DNA from: Hordeum vulgare subsp. vulgare
Lineage: Eukaryota; Streptophyta; Magnoliopsida; Poales; Poaceae
Assembly: GCF_904849725.1 (NCBI RefSeq)
Contig: NC_058523.1
Coordinates: forward strand, 167,320,689-167,384,688
Length of the DNA stretch: 64,000 nt
Reading direction: 5' to 3'
The notes under the pieces are model-generated. The model ran no database searches. It was not told the origin of the DNA and was given only the letters and a program-made list of their open reading frames with translations. The position numbers were made by a program, and so were the translations under genes. Shown piece after piece: positions 24,496-35,129 of this stretch; position 1 is the first letter of the stretch, and every line of letters begins with the position of its first letter.

Positions 24496-24818
24496 TGTGG
24501 CGCCTCTGTAAATTAAGCTAAAGTAAACCTATGTTAATGGTGCCACGTCACCGGGATTACCATGGGTAGTCTCGCGTCCGATCCAAATTCTAATTTTAAA
24601 AATAAATCGAACGGGAAAAGTTTTTGAATGTAAAAATAAAAATTTCGGATGAGCGGCAAGAATTCCCTAATACTTCATAAAATTACATCGGATATTTATA
24701 GAGTTAATTAAAACACCTAAATATTTAAAACACAAACAATTAGAAAAAAATACAAAAAAAGAAAGAACAAACACCCCACCCCAAATTGGGCTTGCCAACC
24801 CACCTATGCTATGGGGGG

Positions 24819-24825
24819 TATAAAA
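24819..24825 (+). promoter_or_regulatory. TATA box in the element H1 LTR
   Basis: TATAAAA flanked by G-rich and C-rich runs, followed about 40 bases later by a CT-rich, CpG-rich leader. This is the expected LTR promoter layout. Activity is inferred. Confidence 0.6.
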
Positions 24826-26858
24826 CCCCCGAGGCAACCCTAGAGCCTCTCCACTCTCTCCCTACCGTGCGGCGAGGGGACGAAGGAGCCCTCCCCTAGC
24901 TCCCCCACCAACAGTGTTTCTCTCGAGATGCAACCCCCCCTCCCCGTCGCGCCCCACTCCCTCCTCTCCATCGCTCGGGCTCTTTCCTCCCTCGCGCTCG
25001 GGCGTGCTTCGCCTCAGATCCCCCATGGCCCACGGCGCACCCCATCCCCGCGCGCTCCTCGCTACGCCTCTCCCCGTCACCCCCTCTTGGATCCCATCGG
25101 CTCCCTGGGCCCCTCCCTCGCTTCCCCTCGTCGCCTACTCCTCTCCCCATCCACCCGCGCCAGCCGGTGCCCTCACCACCGGTCCTCCTCTTCGCCACGC
25201 CGTCGGGTCAACACCGGCACCATCTCGCGCCGCCCCCCATCGGTTCTGGCCGCGGCGCCCCGCCCCAGGCCGGCCCCCTCCGCTCCTGTCTCCGGCGGCC
25301 ACCGATGTCAACCGGACCGCCCTCGCCGGCGCTTGCGCAGCGCCTCCCTGCGCCGGCCATCGTCGTCCCGCCGTTGCGTGAACCCTCACCGAACCGACAC
25401 GGCGTCGGCACCTCCATCGCCCCTTCCAGAGAACTCCGGCTACACCAGTCCTTCATGTCAACACCGGTGAACCCCTTTTCGGGCTCCGCCCAGCTATCCT
25501 CCTACCCCCCCCCCCCCGTTCCGGTTCCGTTCCGGCGATCGCCGTCGCGTTCCGGCGCTGTTGAGGTCTTGTTGGTGTAGGTGGTGATTTCCCCCTTCCT
25601 CTCTGTTGAGAGAGGTAAACAGAGAGATTCTAGTGAGTGTTAGGATAGAAAGAGGGGAATAAAAAATGAAAAGATGTATATGTGTATGTATGACGTATCT
25701 ATGTATGTATAGATGTGAATGTAGCTATGTATTAGATATGTGTGTATGTATTAATATGTATGTATGCATGTATATAAAGATTACATTATGTATATGTATT
25801 TTGTGTGTGTGTGGCCATTGGCCACTGACCTGTGGAGCCAGCCCAACCCCACTATCTATGACACGGGGGGCCACACCCTTTGTAAAAAAAAATATTAATG
25901 ATATGATCTGTTAATTATATGATCTGTTAATTAAAATAAATTAATTAACCTAAACAATATGACAGGTGGGTCCCACCCCACTAAATAACTTGATTAGTAT
26001 TAATGAAAACTTAAATAATAAATGTGCCTATGACACATGGCACCCACGGGTCTGTTCACCAGTCAAGTGCTGATGTCAGCATGGCATCAAGTTGATGTCA
26101 TAATAGTATTTTAATAATTAATTAAAATCTGTTTTTAATTCCTAATTATTGAATAAAACTTCAGAAATTAATATTAAATAAACTGTAAGTCAGATTAAAA
26201 TATTTTCAACATGAAAGTTGATCAACAGAACAAGACGAACCCGGATACACGATCCATTCGTGTGTCACGCGTCCCTAGCATAGCAAACGTGAAACTTTTT
26301 CATCATTTTTCATCTCACCAGTAGTAGCCCGAGACCCGGAAAATAACGTCAGATATTCTTCCGACCCGTCTATGACGGATGTTGCTGCGTTAGCCCATGC
26401 TTAGCCTGCATATTGCCATGTCTTGCTTAGTGTTTCACATGTTGCTATTATTTATTGTTTCTCCCCCCTCTTCTTACCGGTAGACCCCGAGACTGACACT
26501 GCTGCCGGGTACATCTACGACCCTGCCGACCAGCCCTTTGCCGCAGAGCAACAATGCAAGCAAACCCCCTTGATCATCCCTATATCGCCTATGTCTTTGT
26601 CCCTCATGCTTGCATTAATATTTTGCTACTGTTGTAGTTAGCTCCTATATCTGATGCATAGCCTATTTTTGATGAACTACTACTTTCAGTACTGCACCTT
26701 TAAACTGTTTAGTATAGGTGGACCAGTCTTCCCCTCTCACCCCGTAGTCCAGTTGCCCCGCTTTGTTTTCAAATATCGATCCCTAATCGACGAGCCAGAC
26801 CCGGCACGGCACTTACACCCCCCTAGTTGTGCGACGCTATAGAGATACTATCGTGTAC

Positions 26859-27056
26859 CGAGGGTGACACCTCGCGAAGTACTCCTGATGATATATCTGT
26901 AGTACAGCTAGTCGGTCATGGTTATCGAGGGTGATTCCTCTTTGACCATTCCCGACGATGCCTCTGTCGTGCAACCCCTCAAGTGTGGGACCCTCGAGGG
27001 TGATTCCTTTAAGTCCACCTTGACGGATTACATCGTTCGGAATCCAACGAGGGTGA
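26859..27056 (+). repeat. Four spaced CGAGGGTGA motifs in the H1 LTR
   Basis: CGAGGGTGA occurs at 26859, 26926, 26995 and 27048. It is usually followed by ACCTC or TTCC, so some copies are close to palindromic (CGAGGGTGACACCTCG). A fifth copy lies near 27545. Spacing is about 53-69 bases. Role unknown. Confidence 0.65.
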
Positions 27057-28396
27057 TACCTCGGATTCCCCCCGATGTTACAACCACACAGTTACTTGAG
27101 CATCTTACTGGGATCTTTGATGAATAGATGTTAGGCGGGTGGATTCACACGTGTTTGTGTCGATGACCTAATTAAAATGATAATTGATTTGGGTATTTGA
27201 TCTGGGTTGGTTGGAGACCTTTTCGCACTAACCGGCTACGCGGGAAGAATTATGGGTACTCGACGTCGCCGTATCAGCTGAAGCTCTTCAGACGTCAGCA
27301 ATGGAGCGGCGCGCGCTCGAGTGGTCCCGAGATGCATCGCGCTTGTGGTTAAGGGTTTCTAGGACTGACCTCGGCCGCCCACGCATCATGCAGGAGCACG
27401 GAGGGCAAGTGGGCCCATGAACCCTTTGTGCTTAGGAGTTAGACCGGTGGGCTGGCCTCTCTGCTGAGCTTAGGTGGGGCTGCGACGTGTCGATATTCCA
27501 AGGCCGGGCATGACCCAGAAAAGTGTGTCCGGCCAGAGTGTTATCGAGGGTGACGTTAAACTTGGTGCACCCCTGCAGGGATGAAAATTAATTATTCGGA
27601 TAGCCGTGTCCACATTTGCAGGACGACTTGGAGTTGTGCCCTGATCTTATACAACTACAATTGTTACTTAACTGGAATTGTTGCCCTGGGATTGCTTCCT
27701 CGCAGGGAGTCGAGGGAGGATCTCCGGGCGTGACCTCATATTAATATTGCTGCAACAATATGACTACTAATTGTGTTACCTTGCTCTACTCTCATCTATT
27801 GCTGCAAGACCCTTGAAGATGCTAGTCTTCGATAGGACTAGGCTTTTCTCTCTATTCTCACGTTGCTGCAGTCAGTCCACATATAACCCCCCACCTTCTT
27901 TGATACTGATGCATACGTAGCATAGTTCTGATGTATGTCTTGCGAGTACTTTGGATGAGTACTCACCGTTGCTTTGCTCCCCCCTTGTCCCCTTGATCCA
28001 TTGCTGCGACCAGATGATGGAGCCCAGGAGATGGAGTTTCCTGCCGATGCCTTCCACCCCGTTGGTGACTTCTTCGTGGAGGCTGCTGAAGAATAGGAGT
28101 AGTTAGGAGGTTCCCAGGAAGGAGGCCTCGCCTTGTTCGATCGTATTTCTTTTGTGCTAGCCTTCTCTAAGGCACCTCATGTTTTATGTATGTACTTAGA
28201 TATTGTTGCTTCCGCTGACTTGTGTGTTTATCAAGCTTCTGTATTCTAGCCCTCGAGGCCCCTGGCTTGTAATATGAAGCTTGTAATGTTTTATTTGTGT
28301 CTAGAGTTGTGTTGTGATATCTTCTCGTGAGTCCTTGAGTTTGATCGTATGCATTTGCGTGTATGATTACCGTACGATTAAACGGAGGGCGTCACA

Positions 28397-29372
28397 ATAC
28401 CCGTAGGGAAACGGGAATGAATCCATGATAGGGTATTGTTGTGGTGGTAGTGGACTCGTGTACGACTTATCAAAGTTGTTTAAAACTAATTAAAGTTGTA
28501 GTATAGGCTATCCAAGAGTCAAAGTTGGCTTGTTGCATGAAACCCCACAACCCCCTTTATTGATACATGTGCATGAGTAGATAGATGTGTTCTAAAGTCT
28601 TGTTGAGTACCTTTGTACTCATGTTTGCTTAATAATTGTGGCAGAAGACAACCACGATCCCTCAGATAGGTTCTACCTAGACCTCGATGATGACGAGTAG
28701 CTAGTGTCCCAGCTACGATATGGCCGCTTTCAGAAGAGATCTGTAGATAGTCAGGCTTTATGCCTTTTCCTTTCGTCTGTTTGTACTCAGACAGCTTTAA
28801 TGCTTCCGCATGGCTTGTATGACTTTGTTTGTTTGACTTGAGTGTCAGGTCATGTGACCCCTACCTGTGTGCACTTATTATGCAAGACTCTTCCGAGTCT
28901 TCTAAATAAATGTTGTCATGTTGTATGGTTATGTTGTGATGCCATTGTTGTTTTTATGCATATCAAGTATGTCATGCATACGTGTGATGTACTGTGATAT
29001 GTATGGGGTTCGACACCTAGTCGCATGCCCTTAGTAGCTCTATATACAGAGAAATGCCCCTTTGTGTTGCCACCAAGCCTTGGTAGTTTGCTACTGCTCC
29101 GGACACATTGGTTGCCCAGCATGTGTCCTTCTTAGTTGATGTGTCTGTCCCTACGGGGAAATGTCACGCGGTGTAATGGAGTCCTTGTAGCTTGCTACGA
29201 CTCGTCTACACTCGCTGATGACCGACACATGCTTTGCTGGGTTATGTATGCGTGTGTGTGTACAGTTGAACCACTTGAGTTTATGACTAGTTATGTCGAC
29301 CCGGGTTCTTTGACATTGGAATACTAGCGACACATATGCATACGTGAGTCAAAAGGCACAAACGGTCCCGGC
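28397..29372 (+). repeat. Element H2 5' LTR remnant
   Basis: Begins at the H1 junction with sequence (CCGTAGGGAAACGGG) also found at 37887, and follows the 3' LTR to GGTCCCGGC at 29372. The last 102 bp of the LTR, present at 38828-38929, and the primer site are missing here. There is no gene in it. Confidence 0.88.
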
Positions 29373-29546
29373 TTTTGTGGGTTATCTCAAAATTGTTGAC
29401 CATGGAATTTGAGCTTGATAGTTGAGTGGTTATGCTGACCAATCTTTTGTGGGTTGTCTCAAAATTGTTTTTGAGCATTTACAGCCGTTATGCTGCCCAA
29501 TTTTATTTCCAGAGCTCTAATGCCTTTGCATTATTCTTTATTTCAG
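29373..29546 (+). other. Element H2 leader with imperfect tandem duplication
   Basis: TTTTGTGGGTTATCTC at 29373 recurs with one change at 29445, a 72-bp period, and the words GTTATGCTG and CCAAT also recur. The leader ends with the pyrimidine-rich TTCTTTATTTCAG immediately before the ATG of the extra ORF, like a splice acceptor. No primer site is found. Confidence 0.65.
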
Positions 29547-30320
29547 ATGCCTGCACGTCCTTTTCGTCAGGTGGTCCGTCTGGCTAGGTCCATTGATGTA
29601 CCGGGTCACACGGCCATGTTGGTCAACATGATGTCAGTAGCCGGTTACCGCTGGTACCCAGAGTATACAGTGGAGGAGTAGTACCGGGATTTCAACCAGA
29701 GTCAGTACATGTGCACTGTTAGGGTATTCCCAGATTATCCTCGAGTCGAGGATCCGATCCATTGGTCTTATGGATTGGGGGTTACCGATGACATGGCGGT
29801 ACAAGATGCCGCCTATTCAATGTTGACCATCATGAGAGCCACACATGCACTGCTGCAGAATTCAGAGTTCTGTTATGTTCCAGCTTCTTAGACTGGAGAA
29901 GAAGGATATCTCAGTGGAGTCTACTTTGATTCTTCTTTGGAGGATCTGTTGCTGCAGATTACCACTCAGATGTTTGAGAATAGAGACCGAGATGCTCGTG
30001 CCCTTCGCATGGAGCTTTATGCTACTCGTGCCCGTCTATGGACAGCTTTGACACAGCTGGCACCTATAGTTCAGACAGGCTATGGAGACATGGAGATGTT
30101 GAACCCAGTTAGGACTCATCTACCAGCTCATGTTGACTGGCCTGCTATCGGAGGTGTCACCCCTCTTTGTGGACCTCTGTTGCCACCAGTCAGGGGACCG
30201 AGGCCACATCTGTGTCCTTATGGTTCCCAAGGATCTCAGGCTAGAGTGTTTCCTGATCCGCAGGTACAGCTCCCAGGTCATGGAGGAAACATGTATGAGA
30301 TGTTCTATGCGGATGCTTGA
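29547..30320 (+). pseudogene. Element H2 additional ORF upstream of gag, two stops
   Basis: A 257-codon frame from the ATG at 29547 (MPARPFRQVV) to the TGA at 30318-30320. It has in-frame TAG codons at 29679-29681 and 29889-29891 and no frameshift. Residues about 15-100 have the layout of a double-stranded RNA-binding domain: an N-terminal helix, PEYTVEE, a strand with CTVRVF, then GLGVTDDMAVQDAAYSML, which resembles the G-x-G-x-S...A...AA...L end of that fold. The usual lysines of the RNA-binding KKxAK motif are absent. A basic helical stretch follows (near residues 140-175), and a proline-rich tail. The extra ORF of A (6003-6728) shares the strand pattern and the DMA helix start. Function unknown; the domain call is inference. 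Confidence 0.72.
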
Positions 30321-30664
30321 GTTCGTGAGTGGAACAGTAGTATTGTAGTAGTTATATTTCCATAGTCCTGTGTGTCTTGTGGAATATGACTATGTTGTGA
30401 GATGAGTTCCAGAGGAATAGATAAATAATGTATAGGAAGCTTGGAAAGCCTCTGATGAGTAGTATCATCTTTTCAGTAGTTTGCTCTTCAGTTTCAGGTT
30501 GTATTGAACTATGTTATGGTGTATGAAGCATGGTGTATATAGCAGTTTGCTTGTTACCATGTTGTTCGGATGTTCATTTCCGCATTCCATGTTGTTGAGT
30601 GCATTCTTAATCCATAGCTAGTATTGATGTTGATCTAGTCTAAGCTATGAGTTTGTTTGCCAGG
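30321..30664 (+). other. Element H2 spacer between extra ORF and gag, intron-like edges
   Basis: T-rich sequence with no credible frame. GTGAGT occurs just after the extra-ORF stop (30325-30330), and TTTGTTTGCCAG stands directly before the gag ATG. This arrangement could act as an intron in a spliced gag-pol message. The motifs are seen; splicing is inferred. Confidence 0.5.
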
Positions 30665-33600
30665 ATGGTGTTCACCACGCACAACCGTGCCCCTAGCCAT
30701 GAGCAGGGAGAGGGTAGTCAAGTAGCTCAGGAGGACCTGCCTCACCTGCCTTCTCTGGCGGAGGTTATGCTGGAGACAGAAAGGAACAAGAGAGAAACCA
30801 ACCGTCTATTAGAGTGTATGGAGCAGAATACGGCTCGTCAGACGCGAAATGACTCAGTGTCCCTCAATGACTTTGTGAAGATCAATCCACCTAAATTCCA
30901 TCATTCCATCGATCCTCTCGACGCTGATGACTGGTTGTGTAGTATATCGCGCAAGATACATTCTCCCAACGTTGCTGAGGCTGACAAGGTGACCTTCGCT
31001 GCTTACTTTCTGGAAGGCCCCGCTAATCTCTGGTGACAGAATTATGAAGCTATGCATCCTGCCGGACCAGCAGCCACCTCGGCTGATTTCAGCGCAGCTT
31101 TCCGTCTAAATCACATTCCAGAGGTTCTGATGGACCGCAAGAGATAGGAGTTCTGTGCCTTCACTCAGGGAAAGTTGACCGTGGATGCTTATAGCCGCGA
31201 TTTTGGAAATCTCGCTCGATATGCAACTGAAGAGGTGTCAACTGACGCCAAGAAGCAAGCAAGGTTCCGCAAGGGACTGAGCCCCGAACTTCGTCGTGAT
31301 CTACGTCTTCACGAATGTACCAGTTTCCAAGCTCTTGTCAACAAGGCGGTTAGTGCTGAGACTGGTCATACCGACTATGAAGCAACGATGAAGCACTCTC
31401 GCGATTCTGGCTCCTCATCCGGTTCAGTATTTCAGAAGCGCCGGGTGTGGATTCCGAATAGTTCTCTGTCGCCAAGATATACCCCGAGGCCATCCTATGT
31501 GGCGCCTCAGGCAAACCAGACCAACCCTCCACCCAAGACCTATGGTGGTCCAGCTACCAATGCTACACCACATGTCAATCAGGTGATCTGTTACAAGTGT
31601 GGAGAACCAGGTCACTATTCGCATGAGCGTCCTCAGTATAACACTGCTAACCAACCTGGGAAGTCTGTTGGGCAAGGCAAGCCGGGCAAGGCATATTATG
31701 TGAAGCCAACTCCTGCGCGCGGCGCGTGAATTATGTTTCAGCAGAAGAAGCTGCAGAGGATCCCGATGTCATTTTGGGTACGCTCCTTATCAATCGTCAC
31801 CCAGCGTCTGTTCTTTTTGATACTAGGTCATCTCATTCCTTCATTTCCGAAAGTTACGCGCAGTTGCATGACATGTCCTTTTGTGATATGCCAATTCCAT
31901 TAGTGGTCCAACTCCTCGTAGTAAATGGCACACTTCTAGCATAAGTTATGCCAATGAAATACTAGTGGACAGGCTAGTTTTCCTAGCATCATTGATAGCC
32001 CTTAAATCCTCAGATATCAATATCATCTTGGGTATGGACTGGATGTCAGCTCATTACGCCAAGATTGATACCCATTCTAGGAGTGTTCAGCTTACCCATC
32101 CATCGGGTGAGATAGTTAATGTCTCAATTGGAGTTGCCAAATGCCAACTCTATTCCCTCAATGTTAGTCCTCTTCCAGAACTTGAAGACATTCCGGTAAT
32201 CCGTGACTTTACGGATGTTTTTCCAGAAGAACTGCCAGGAATTCAACCTCACAGGGATGTAGAGTTTGTGATAGATCTTGTTCCGGGAACTGTCCCAATA
32301 GCCAGAAGACCCTATAAGATGGCACCCTTAGAGCTAGACGAACTTAAGAAACAACTAGATGAGGCCTCGAATAAAGGTTTCATTCATCCTAGCTCTTCTC
32401 CTTGGGCTTGTCCCGTCCTCTTCGTCAAGAAGAAGGATGGAACGGACCAGATGGTTGTAGATTATTGACCAGTTAATCTGGTCACCATAGAGAACAAGTA
32501 TCCACTCCCCTTGATCAACGATCTGTATGATCAGATCGCTCGATCCTCAGTCTTCTCCAAGATGGATTTGAGGTTGGGTTACCATCAAATCAAGATCAAG
32601 AACAGGGACATTCCAAAAATGGCCTTTGTCACTCGTTATGGACAATACGAGTACACCGTCATGTCCTTCGGTTTAACCAATGCCCCAGCCACCTTATCTC
32701 CTTTGATGAATTCAATATTCATGGAGTACTTGGATTAATTTGTCATGGTATACCTCGATGATATTCTCATCTACTCGAAGAATGAACAAGAACATGCCGA
32801 GCATTTAAGGCTGGTATTGATGAAACTTCGAGAGCATCGCCATCATGCAAAGTTTTCAAAATATGAATTTTGGTTACCAGAAGTGACCTATTTAGGCCAT
32901 GTAATTTCTGGTAAAGGTATTGCTGTCAACCTTGAGAGAGTTCAAGACGTCCTTGATTGGACTCAACCTGAATCGGTTAAGCAAGTTAGGAGTTTTCTTG
33001 GTCTAATGAGCTATTGTCGCCGCTTTGTCGAGAACTTCTCCAAGGTTGCAAAGCCTCTAACTAAACTCCTCAAGAAAGATAAAAAGTTCGAGTGGACACC
33101 ACAGTGCGAGCATAGTTTTCAGGAACTGAAAAGACGCGTGACTTCCGCACCTGTGTTGCTACCACCAGATTTCTCTAAGGACTTTGTTATCTATTGTGAC
33201 GCCTCGCGACAAGGATTAGGTTGCATTCTCATGAAGGATCGTCATGTGATTGCATAGGTATCTCGACAGTTGCTTCCACATGAGGATAACTATCCCACAC
33301 ATGATCTTGAGCTTGCAGCTGTAGTCCATGCACTAAAAACCTGGCGACATTACCTTCTTCGTAATCGTTGCGAAATTTTCACTGATCAACAAAGTCTGAA
33401 ATATATCTTCACCCAGCCGGATTTCAATCTCAGGCAAAGACGGTGGGTCGACTTGATCACAGATTATGACTTAGGGATAAGTTACACGCCGGGGAAAGCC
33501 AATGTCATGGTTGATGCACTAAGTCATAAGTCTTATTGTAACAATCTGATGTTACAACGAGGTCAACCACGTCTCTATGAGGAATTTCGGAAGTTGAACC

Positions 33601-35129
33601 TCCACATTGTTCCTCAAGGATTCCTTTCTACCCTGGTGGCGAAGCCTTTGCTTAAGGATCAAATCATAGCTGTGCAGAAATATGATAAGGGTATATCCCG
33701 GATCAAGGAGAATATTGCTAGAGGAAATGCTAAAGATTTCTCTATTAATGAGAAATGTGTTGTGTTCTTCCAGAACCGTTTGGTGGTTCCTAAGAGCAAA
33801 CATCTGCGACGGTTGATTCTTAAGAAGGCCCATGAATCCCCTCTCATGATTCATCCTGGTAGTACTAAAATGTATCAGGACCTACGCCAGAGGTTCTGGT
33901 GGACTAGGATGAAGAGAGAAATTGCTGAGTTCGTTGCGAACTGTGACGTTTGTCATCGAGTTAAAGAGGAACATCAAAGGCCTACTGGCACCCTTCAACC
34001 TTTAGCTATTCCTGAATGGAAATGGGATAAAGTTAGTATGGATTTCATCACCGGATTTCCCAGGACCAAGAGAGGGAATAATTATCTTTGTGGTCATTGA
34101 CCGTCTGTCCAAAGTAGCTCATTTTCTTCCAGTTCGTGAGAGTATAACAACTAGCCAGTTAGCAGAGTTATATATATTTCAAATAGTGTCTCTTCATGGT
34201 GTTCCTTTGGAGATTAATTCATACCGTGGAAGTATTTTAACTTCTCGTTTCTGGGAAAGCTTTCAAAATGCCATGGGGACCCATCTCTCCTTTAGCACTG
34301 CTTTCCATCCTCAATCAAGTGGTCAAGTAGAAAGAGTCAATCAAATCCTAGAGGATATGCTTCGAGCTTGTGTTATATCGTTCGGTATGAATTGGGAAAA
34401 GTGTCTTCCATTCGCCAAATTTGCTTATACCAATAGTTATCAAGCTTGGGAAAAGCCCCTTATGAAGTTCCCTATGGACGAAGATGTCGAACACCTCTTA
34501 ATTGGTCATAAACCGGACAGAGGCAACTCTTTGGTCCGGATATGATCCACGAAGCTGAAGAGCAAGTTCGCATTATTCGTGAAAAGTTGAAAACAGCCCA
34601 ATCTCGTCAAAAGAGCCAATATGATCGTCATCATAAGGCTTTGACCTTTGAAGTTGACGAGAAGGCTTACCTTCGGGTTACACCTCTGAAGGGTACCCAT
34701 AGATTCGGTATCAAGGGAAAATTGGCTCCTCGTTACATTGGTCCTTTTCGCATTCTTGCCAAACGAGGAGAAGTTGCCTACCAATTGGAACTTCCTCCGC
34801 ATCTTTCCAAGGTTCATGATGTTTTCTACGTCTCGCAACTCAGGCGTTGCTTCTCGGATCCTATCCGTGAAGTGGACCACGAAACGCTTGATCTCCAAGA
34901 TAACCTTTCATACCGAGGATACCCTGTCCGTATTCTTGATCAAGCTGAGCGTACCACTCGACGTCGAAACCTCAAGTTCCTTAAAGTTCAATGGTCAAAT
35001 CATTCTGAAAAAGAAGCAACATGGGAAAGAGAGGACTGTCTCCGACTTGAGTACCTCATGCTCTTCCCGACGACTTCCAAATCTTGGGACGAGATTCTTT
35101 TGAGTGGGGGTGAGTTGTCACATCCCTAG
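30665..35129 (+). pseudogene. Element H2 gag-pol polyprotein, several stops and frameshifts
   Basis: Gag starts at 30665 (MVFTTHNRAP). Its zinc knuckle (31589-31630) reads CYKCGEPGHY with the fourth ligand changed to arginine. Protease active-site DTG has become DTR (31819-31827). RT keeps YLDD (32751-32762), followed by RNase H (YCDASRQG near 33194) and integrase with the zinc site and a DDE core whose second aspartate reads Y (NSYRG). The chromodomain-like tail ends at 35129, inside the LTR edge. Stops: 31034, 31147, 31942, 32466, 32736, 33255. Frame changes lie near 31722, 31950, 34090 and 34540. A segment after the integrase core (about 34455-34535) is shortened relative to element A. It cannot be functional. 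Confidence 0.93.
35102..35115 (+). other. Element H2 polypurine tract
   Basis: GAGTGGGGGTGAGT directly precedes the LTR start TGTCACATCCC. Confidence 0.8.

Larger units (their letters stand above)
9950..28396 (+). mobile_element. Element H1: chromovirus derivative, mostly non-coding, split by A, B and C
   Basis: Three pieces of one plus-strand element are joined by exact target duplications around the intruders. The sequence continues from 11181 to 14136 across B (TSD ATCGA) and from 16415 to 24073 across C (TSD GAGGT, once counted). It ends in a short pol tail, a polypurine tract and a 3.9-kb 3' LTR. Its 5' part lies beyond element A and outside the window. The internal DNA seen (about 3.5 kb before the pol tail) shows no gag, protease, RT or RNase H, so I infer a non-autonomous or badly decayed member. 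Its LTR end at 28396 abuts LTR sequence of H2. Confidence 0.8.
24496..28396 (+). repeat. Element H1 3' LTR (about 3.9 kb)
   Basis: Runs from TGTGGCGCCTC after the polypurine tract to GGGCGTCACA, where H2 sequence resumes. The ends are near inverted repeats. It contains a TATA box (24819-24825), a long CpG-rich block (about 24840-25600) with a run of C near 25507, a TGTA-type microsatellite (about 25670-25810), and four spaced copies of CGAGGGTGA (26859, 26926, 26995, 27048). Its 5' partner is outside the window, so the boundaries rest on the terminal motifs and the neighbours. No real gene is seen within it. Confidence 0.8.

Noticed and set aside
24862..25580. Several long Pro/Ser/Arg-rich frames
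   Set aside because: They fall in the CpG-rich block of the H1 LTR. Absence of stops reflects GC content, and no domain is seen.
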